This document shows positions 59,460 to 64,000 of a stretch of 64,000 nucleotides of DNA, one piece after another. Each line of letters begins with the position of its first letter. Within the stretch, counting starts at the first letter, position 1. The position numbers and the translations under genes are program-made. The stretch spans positions 124,464-188,463 of the forward strand of contig NZ_LT635782.1 of assembly GCF_900128425.1 (NCBI RefSeq), given 5' to 3'. The stretch is from Anaerococcus urinomassiliensis (GTDB taxonomy: Bacteria > Bacillota > Clostridia > Tissierellales > Peptoniphilaceae). A model generated the notes under the pieces. The model worked only from the letters and a program-made list of their open reading frames with translations. It did not search any database and was not told the DNA's origin.

Positions 59460-60509
59460 ATGAAAAACAAATTTTTAAAACCTGCATTAGCACTGGCTCT
59501 TGCTTTATCAGTAGTTACACCAAGCGTGAAAACTTCATTTGCAGCTGATACAAGTGCAAGTGAAACAAATGCAATTACATCTAAAGAAAAATATGAAAAG
59601 GCTTATAAAAATGCTATTGCTAGATTAGCTGAACTAAAAGAAGTAAAAAATTCAGTTAAATATATCAATGAAGCAAATAATGATAAGAAATATTTATTTG
59701 ATGGAAGTCTAAAAGATTTTGAAAAAACAATAACAGAATATAGTCCAGAAAATGTTAAATCTTATGTTTCAGACAACGAATTTGATACTGCTACAAATAC
59801 GATTAATGGCAAATTGTCAAAAGTTCTAGAAAAGTATTATAATTTGACTGGTACAGAAGTAAATACACAAGAATTACGAGATTTATTCTATGATAATGCT
59901 AGTTTTAAAGCAAGCGATGCTTACAAAAATGCTAGCTTAAGCCAACAAAATTCTTATGAAAAAGCTATATCAATGGCAAAAACTGCCTTAAGCAAATATG
60001 AGAATATATCAACAACAGAATACAATGAAGCCCTAAAAGCTTTAAAAGATGCTCGTGGATCTATAAAAGAATTAGCAAATGTTAGCAAAGTAAAAGAAGA
60101 GCTAAAAGAGGAGATTAAAGAAGCTGGCAAGATTGACAAGGCTTTATATACAGAAAAATCTTACTTAGTGTTTAAAAAAGCCCTAGTTGCAGCTCAAACT
60201 ACAGCAAATACTACAAATTCTACAAAAGAACAATATCAAACAAGCCTTGAAGCTCTTAAGGCTGCAAAAGATTCATTAGTTAAGGTTGATAGCGAAAAAG
60301 AAAAAGAGCTTAAGGCTCTTATAGTTGAACTTAAGAAATCTCTAGAACAACACAGGATTCAAGCACAAGCTCTACGCTATCTACTAGAAACAAAACCAAA
60401 GACTATCAAAAGTGTAAAACCAAAACTAGAACAGCTACTAAAAGAGTCTAATGAATTGGTAAAGGAAACTCAAAAATTCCTTGATGACGTTGAAAACGTT
60501 CAAGGATAA
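59460..60509 (+). CDS. Secreted helical protein 2 of the YPKT-module cluster, FIVAR-like repeats
   Basis: 349 aa. Signal peptide to about residue 29 (SFAAD). Helical region with two FIVAR-like units: about 138-205 (FKASDAYKNASLSQQNSYEK) and about 210-277 (YTEKSYLVFKKALVAAQTTA). The C-terminus (about 290-343) carries the shared module: ALRYLLETKPKTIKSVKPKL and EQLLKESNELVKE. FIVAR domains are found in Gram-positive surface adhesins. No sortase motif. SD AAGGAG. Confidence 0.82.
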   Translation: MKNKFLKPALALALALSVVTPSVKTSFAADTSASETNAITSKEKYEKAYKNAIARLAELKEVKNSVKYINEANNDKKYLFDGSLKDFEKTITEYSPENVKSYVSDNEFDTATNTINGKLSKVLEKYYNLTGTEVNTQELRDLFYDNASFKASDAYKNASLSQQNSYEKAISMAKTALSKYENISTTEYNEALKALKDARGSIKELANVSKVKEELKEEIKEAGKIDKALYTEKSYLVFKKALVAAQTTANTTNSTKEQYQTSLEALKAAKDSLVKVDSEKEKELKALIVELKKSLEQHRIQAQALRYLLETKPKTIKSVKPKLEQLLKESNELVKETQKFLDDVENVQG

Positions 60510-60542
60510 TATCCTAAGATTACCTTAAGATAGGAGTTAATA

Positions 60543-61082
60543 ATGAAATTAAAAAATAAAATACTAAGCCTAGCCCTGGCTCTAGCATTTGTTCCGATGA
60601 CCACTGGTTTTAGTAGTCAAAGCGTATCCTATGCAGCAGAAGAAACTGTAAATACTATAGAAAACCAAAGAGCAGAACTACAAAAGGCAGTAGATGCTTC
60701 TGTTAAGATTGTAAATTCTGAAGTTTACTTTTCTTATGCTAGTCAAGGGTTAAAAAGTGAATATGAAGCTGCCGTTTCTGATGGGGAACTTCAATTATCA
60801 CGTCAAGATGCAACATATGAGGATCTAAGGCTAGCTACAAAGAGAATAAATGATGCAGTAGACGCAATCTACAATGAAGCGAAATATACTGCCAATAGTA
60901 TTCAAGTAAAAAACGGGCTAATAAAGGCAATAAACGATAACAAATTTCAAGTAGAAGTTGTAAACTCATTAATTAAGAATTATCCTAACACAATAAAGAA
61001 CGTTAGATCAAAATTATTAAAGATAATTGAAGAATCAAACGCATACATCAAAGAAGCAGAAACCCTATTAAAGACTTTATAA
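60543..61082 (+). CDS. Secreted helical protein 3 of the YPKT-module cluster
   Basis: 179 aa. Signal peptide to about residue 32 (VSYAAE). One FIVAR-like helical unit at about 45-110 (YEAAVSDGELQLSRQDATYE, then ATKRINDAVDAIYNEA). Shared module at 122-179: VVNSLIKNYPNTIKNVRSKL and LKIIEESNAYIKEAE. The gap to gene 2 is 33 bases with SD TAGGAG; no terminator between them, so cotranscription is likely. Confidence 0.82.
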   Translation: MKLKNKILSLALALAFVPMTTGFSSQSVSYAAEETVNTIENQRAELQKAVDASVKIVNSEVYFSYASQGLKSEYEAAVSDGELQLSRQDATYEDLRLATKRINDAVDAIYNEAKYTANSIQVKNGLIKAINDNKFQVEVVNSLIKNYPNTIKNVRSKLLKIIEESNAYIKEAETLLKTL

Positions 61083-61097
61083 AAAAAGGAGATTAAT

Positions 61098-61859
61098 ATG
61101 AAGAATATTAAAAAAGTATTGCCTATAGCATTAGTAGTTACATTTTCTTTTCTAGGAGGTGCTACTAGCCATTCTTTAGACAATGTAAGCTATGCATCAC
61201 AAGGAGAGCTTTCTTATAGAAATACCATAAGCAGATTTGTTAGAGAAGATAGTACTTTTAGAGAAAGTGATGCCTACAAAAATTCTAATGATGGAGAAAA
61301 AACTGTATACAGAGTAAGCATTGGTTATGCAAAAGAATTACTAGAAAATGAGTCTACAACAGAAGAACAATTTAAATCCGCAGCTCAAGAAGTATTCGAA
61401 GCTAGAAATCAAATAGAGGATACATCAAATCCATTAGAAGAAAAAGGTAAGCTAAAAGTTACTCTTAAACTTCAACTTTATCCAGCTAAGGAATTAATTT
61501 ATAAGTCTCATGTAGGTGAATACAACCAAAAAGAATATGATAATCTAAGCCAAGCTTATGCCAAGGCACAAAATGTTTATAATGATAATGACGCAACAGA
61601 TGCCGAGATAAAGGAAGCTACCAGTAATCTTAAAAATGCAGCTGATACTTTTGTAAAAGAAAGCAACAGAAAAGCTCGTATCATTGACTTGGAAAACTCA
61701 ATTGAAAAAAATAAAATGCAAATTAACGTTGCAGAAAATTTACTAAAGAACTATCCTAAAACAGTGAAAAATGTAGCTGAAAAGTTGAAAACAATGATAA
61801 AAGAATCAAAAGAACTTATCAAAGAATCTGAAATAGTTCTAAGTGAGCTTAAAAAATAA
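61098..61859 (+). CDS. Secreted helical protein 4 of the YPKT-module cluster, FIVAR-like repeats
   Basis: 253 aa. Signal peptide to about residue 33 (VSYASQ). First helical unit at about 38-108 (FRESDAYKNSNDGEKTVYRV) is clearly related to one in protein 2; a second FIVAR-like unit lies at about 115-185 (YNQKEYDNLSQAYAKAQNVY). Shared module at 194-253: VAENLLKNYPKTVKNVAEKL and KTMIKESKELIKESE. It follows gene 3 by 15 bases and is ended by a terminator. Confidence 0.82.
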   Translation: MKNIKKVLPIALVVTFSFLGGATSHSLDNVSYASQGELSYRNTISRFVREDSTFRESDAYKNSNDGEKTVYRVSIGYAKELLENESTTEEQFKSAAQEVFEARNQIEDTSNPLEEKGKLKVTLKLQLYPAKELIYKSHVGEYNQKEYDNLSQAYAKAQNVYNDNDATDAEIKEATSNLKNAADTFVKESNRKARIIDLENSIEKNKMQINVAENLLKNYPKTVKNVAEKLKTMIKESKELIKESEIVLSELKK

Positions 61860-61877
61860 TAAGTTTAACATGAAAAG

Positions 61878-61897
61878 TCCCCTTAAGGGGATTTTTT
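61878..61897 (+). terminator. Terminator after secreted protein 4
   Basis: TCCCC-TTAA-GGGGA followed by six T. Confidence 0.9.
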
Positions 61898-61976
61898 ATT
61901 TACAGGCCTTTATAAATCTTACAAAAATTGTATACTTAATATAATAATGTAATTTAACAATTTAGTGAGGATGTAT

Positions 61977-63092
61977 ATGAAAAGAAAGCTTTTAACTTTA
62001 TCCCTATCCCTGGCCATGACTTTTGGCTGGTGTTCAATGAATATAAATCCTGCCTACGCTATATCAAATGAAGAACTAGCAGAAAATCTCGATCCTTCAC
62101 CATTAGAATATCAGGTAGCGGCAGCAGAATATCTACTAAAAAATTTCCCGCGTACTGTTTCCGGTAAAACTAGAGTTAAGATAAAAAGACTACTTGCTGA
62201 ATCAGAGCAAATCTTAAAACAAGTATACGAATTTAAGAGTAAATACGGCCCAAAAGACAATACAAATATTAGGGTAAAGAATCAAATAAAGGCAAATCTT
62301 GACAAGAGAAATGAAAAATTTGTAGTAAATGTTAACTCTTACTCAAATAACAAGCAATTGACAGACTGGTTCTTGGAAACTGCCAAAGAAGACTGGTATT
62401 TTTACTATAGTATGTATGACAAGGCAAATGTGTCTACCAAGTACAATCCAAATAAATCCAAGGCTGGCAAGGTTTATGTCGACTCAGCAACCTATTCTGT
62501 AATCTACAGGGAAGGAAATGAGTCAGAAAGAATGGTCGAAGATTTTGCCAATCAATGGGTTAGCGAAAATATCAGTCCAAGCGACAGTGACTATCAAAAA
62601 GCACTCAAAATCCACGACTTTATTGTAAAAAGAAACTTTTACAATAGGGGCGATAGCAATGATATGAGCGGAGGATACTCCATCCACCACCCATCAAGTA
62701 TCCTATTTGGCAATGGTGGAGTTTGCAACGCCTATGCAACTTTATTTGATAAGCTAGGAACTAAGGCAGGCCTTGACGTGCGCTATGCAACTGGTTTTTC
62801 AAAGAAGACAGGGGAAGCTCATATTTGGAATATGGTCAAGATAGATGGATATTGGTTTAACATAGATACAACATGGGATGACCCGACCATAACATTTTCT
62901 GATGGTTATGTTGAAAATATAGAAGATTTTGTAATTTACGATTATTTCCTAAAAAGCGATAGGGAAATTGAAGCTTCAAGAAGTATAGATGAAGATATCA
63001 ATAGACCAAGGGGAAATTCAACTATAAATACTGGACTTAAGAAATCTGTTATCAGAGAGATTGACGGTAAGTATAGAGTTGTAAATGACTAA
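61977..63092 (+). CDS. Secreted transglutaminase-like protein of the YPKT-module cluster
   Basis: 371 aa from ATG 61977 (GTGAGG SD six bases upstream; the GTG at 61965 is part of that SD). Signal peptide to about residue 28 (NPAYA). The shared module comes first here, at about 44-88: YQVAAAEYLLKNFPRTVSGK and IKRLLAESEQILK. A transglutaminase/protease-like domain follows with an intact triad, Cys250 (GGVCNAYA), His282 (EAHIWN) and Asp297 (NIDTTWDD). Such domains cut or crosslink peptides or wall material. Its promoter is separate from genes 2-4. Confidence 0.85.
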   Translation: MKRKLLTLSLSLAMTFGWCSMNINPAYAISNEELAENLDPSPLEYQVAAAEYLLKNFPRTVSGKTRVKIKRLLAESEQILKQVYEFKSKYGPKDNTNIRVKNQIKANLDKRNEKFVVNVNSYSNNKQLTDWFLETAKEDWYFYYSMYDKANVSTKYNPNKSKAGKVYVDSATYSVIYREGNESERMVEDFANQWVSENISPSDSDYQKALKIHDFIVKRNFYNRGDSNDMSGGYSIHHPSSILFGNGGVCNAYATLFDKLGTKAGLDVRYATGFSKKTGEAHIWNMVKIDGYWFNIDTTWDDPTITFSDGYVENIEDFVIYDYFLKSDREIEASRSIDEDINRPRGNSTINTGLKKSVIREIDGKYRVVND

Positions 63093-63097
63093 AAAAT

Positions 63098-63132
63098 AAG
63101 GTTAGCCTACAAAATATGTAGCTAACCTTTTT
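63098..63132. terminator. Bidirectional terminator between the transglutaminase-like gene and mnmM
   Basis: AAGGTTAGCCTACA pairs with TGTAGCTAACCTT (one bulged base), followed by T on the plus strand and preceded by A for the minus strand. Confidence 0.85.
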
Positions 63133-63138
63133 CTATGA

Positions 63139-63681
63139 TTATTTTTTGCCTACCATGTATACATATGGGGGCATATTTTTTTGGTTTTTGTAGGAGAGTT
63201 CAAGGACTACAAATTTTTTCTGGTCTAGATTTCCTAAATATATTTCTAGGCTTTGACTTTCTAAGAGACCCTCCTTGTGGCCTGGGTAGACTGTAATAAG
63301 GACATTGCCATTTTTTGCCAGTAAATTTAGGACCTTTTCTAAGCTCTCTAGGGTAGAAGCTTCTTTTGTGGTGATATTTTTATCTCCCCTTGGCAAGTAA
63401 CCTAGGTTATATAGGGCCAAATCAATCTCTTCTCTTATGTATTTATCAATATTGGCATGACTATCTAGGATAAATTTAAAATCATCTCTATTTCCTATGA
63501 GGGCTTCTGTATTCTTCTTAGCTTCTTTTTGGATATCAAAGGCATAGAGGATTTTTGGATTAAGATTTTCCAAAATAAACTTACTATCATAACCATTGCC
63601 AGCTGTCATATCTACAGCAATATTGATATTTTTTTCTCTTTTTAAAATTTCTTTTACAAGTTCTGTAGTTTTTTCAATCAT
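63139..63681 (-). CDS. mnmM: SAM-dependent methyltransferase MnmM (YtqB-like)
   Basis: 180 aa class I methyltransferase: motif I AVDMTAGNGYDSKFI, motif II YAFDIQKEA, and the family segment LYNLGYLPRGDKNITTK followed by VLITVYPGHKEG. This matches the YtqB/MnmM group that methylates the aminomethyl group at tRNA U34 in bacteria lacking MnmC. The start overlaps the stop of the upstream peptidase gene (TAATG on the minus strand). Confidence 0.85.
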   Translation of the reverse strand: MIEKTTELVKEILKREKNINIAVDMTAGNGYDSKFILENLNPKILYAFDIQKEAKKNTEALIGNRDDFKFILDSHANIDKYIREEIDLALYNLGYLPRGDKNITTKEASTLESLEKVLNLLAKNGNVLITVYPGHKEGLLESQSLEIYLGNLDQKKFVVLELSYKNQKNMPPYVYMVGKK

Positions 63682-64000
63682 TAGTAATTACCAAAATTTT
63701 CATTGTTGCCATCAATTTGAGTAAAAAACTTTGAGTCTGCTTCATTTTTTACAATAGGCATACCCATCCTATGCATTTCATTGAGCTTAAAAATCATAAG
63801 ATTGACGTTTACATCGTAAAGACTTGCCAGCTCATTGTAAGTATAACCTTGTTTTATGTCATCTATGAGGGAGTCTTCGTTTATCAAGAGATGGGCTGCA
63901 AAGATATTTGCTTCTATCTCCATATCGGTTTTTATATCAAAAAGTTGGTATTCTGCAAGGCCATCCTTGACTTCATCCCTGTGGTAGAAGTCGTGGCCTA
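63681..64000 (-). CDS. ImmA/IrrE-family metallopeptidase, C-terminal part
   Basis: The reading frame enters from the right edge, so only the C-terminal 106 codons are in view: GHDFYHRDEVKDGLAEYQLF, then EIEANIFAAHLLI and YNELASLYDVN. The first visible residues GH are probably the end of the zinc-binding HExGH motif, and Glu in EIEAN is the expected third ligand. ImmA/IrrE peptidases cleave repressors in phage, ICE and stress systems. Any HTH or repressor partner would be outside the window. Confidence 0.8.
   Translation of the reverse strand, partial: GHDFYHRDEVKDGLAEYQLFDIKTDMEIEANIFAAHLLINEDSLIDDIKQGYTYNELASLYDVNVNLMIFKLNEMHRMGMPIVKNEADSKFFTQIDGNNENFGNY

Noticed and set aside
58872..63092. 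Sortase-anchored surface proteins
   Set aside because: None of the five secreted proteins has an LPXTG-like motif with a hydrophobic segment and basic tail, and no sortase gene is present.

Overview
The window is a 64 kb piece of an AT-rich, low-GC Gram-positive anaerobe, most likely a member of the Peptoniphilaceae (Anaerococcus/Peptoniphilus type). Pointers are the strong SD sequences (AGGAGG), Gram-positive signal peptides and lipoboxes, CIRCE and PhoP-type operators, a group B [FeFe] hydrogenase, ferredoxin-dependent 2-oxoacid oxidation of branched-chain amino acids, and Firmicutes-specific genes (veg, pbuG-type permease, xpt, DUF1659/DUF2922). The genus is inferred from family content, not proven. 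Layout: 1-6.5 kb is a protein quality-control block (end of a CCA-adding enzyme, tig, clpP, clpX, lon, engB). 6.7-9.1 kb holds a flavin-dependent reductase lipoprotein and a small lipoprotein. 9.2-12.1 kb is a small catabolic operon (broken MupG-like fragment, cutC-like, glycosylasparaginase-like, M20 dipeptidase). 12.1-26.4 kb is mixed housekeeping: xpt, two M18 aminopeptidases, an IS3-family element sitting inside a transcription terminator, a purine permease, a CNNM-type membrane protein, CBS-regulated pyrophosphatase, Nudix, DUF1858, htpG behind a CIRCE-like box, veg behind two tandem near-perfect promoters, and asnA. 26.5-33.3 kb is a complete phosphate regulon: PhoP-box, pstS, pstC, pstA, pstB, phoU, phoP, phoR. 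PstS appears circularly permuted, and pstB carries an in-frame premature stop. 33.3-37.5 kb holds a group B [FeFe] hydrogenase with a small Cys-rich partner and a NitT/TauT-like ABC importer. 37.6-46.2 kb holds murJ, a 153-nt palindromic element, a MoxR/VWA pair, and a MarR-controlled heterodimeric ABC exporter. 46.2-47.9 kb is a gene graveyard: deleted IS256-family transposase, macrodomain and DUF1232-like fragments, and one intact-looking 42-aa LDCC-motif protein. 47.9-50.7 kb holds fetAB-like genes, three tRNA genes (Phe, Gly, Cys) with unusual folded and repeated spacers, and a DUF6873-like gene. 51.4-56.4 kb is a branched-chain amino acid oxidation operon: P-loop protein, ferredoxin, VorB-like alpha, TPP beta, a gamma subunit fused to a rubrerythrin-like diiron domain, then a leucine-dehydrogenase-like enzyme. 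56.6-58.8 kb holds DJ-1/PfpI, an epimerase, DUF1659 and DUF2922. 58.9-63.1 kb is a run of five secreted proteins that all carry the same short helical module around a YPKT core, the last one joined to a transglutaminase-like domain; this is the best candidate in the window for an undescribed system. The window ends with mnmM and a partial ImmA/IrrE peptidase gene on the minus strand. Working together: amino acids released by the many peptidases (M18 x2, M20, Clp, Lon) can feed the leucine dehydrogenase/VOR route, whose reduced ferredoxin could be handled by a hydrogenase. Phosphate uptake is autoregulated by PhoPR encoded in the same run of genes.
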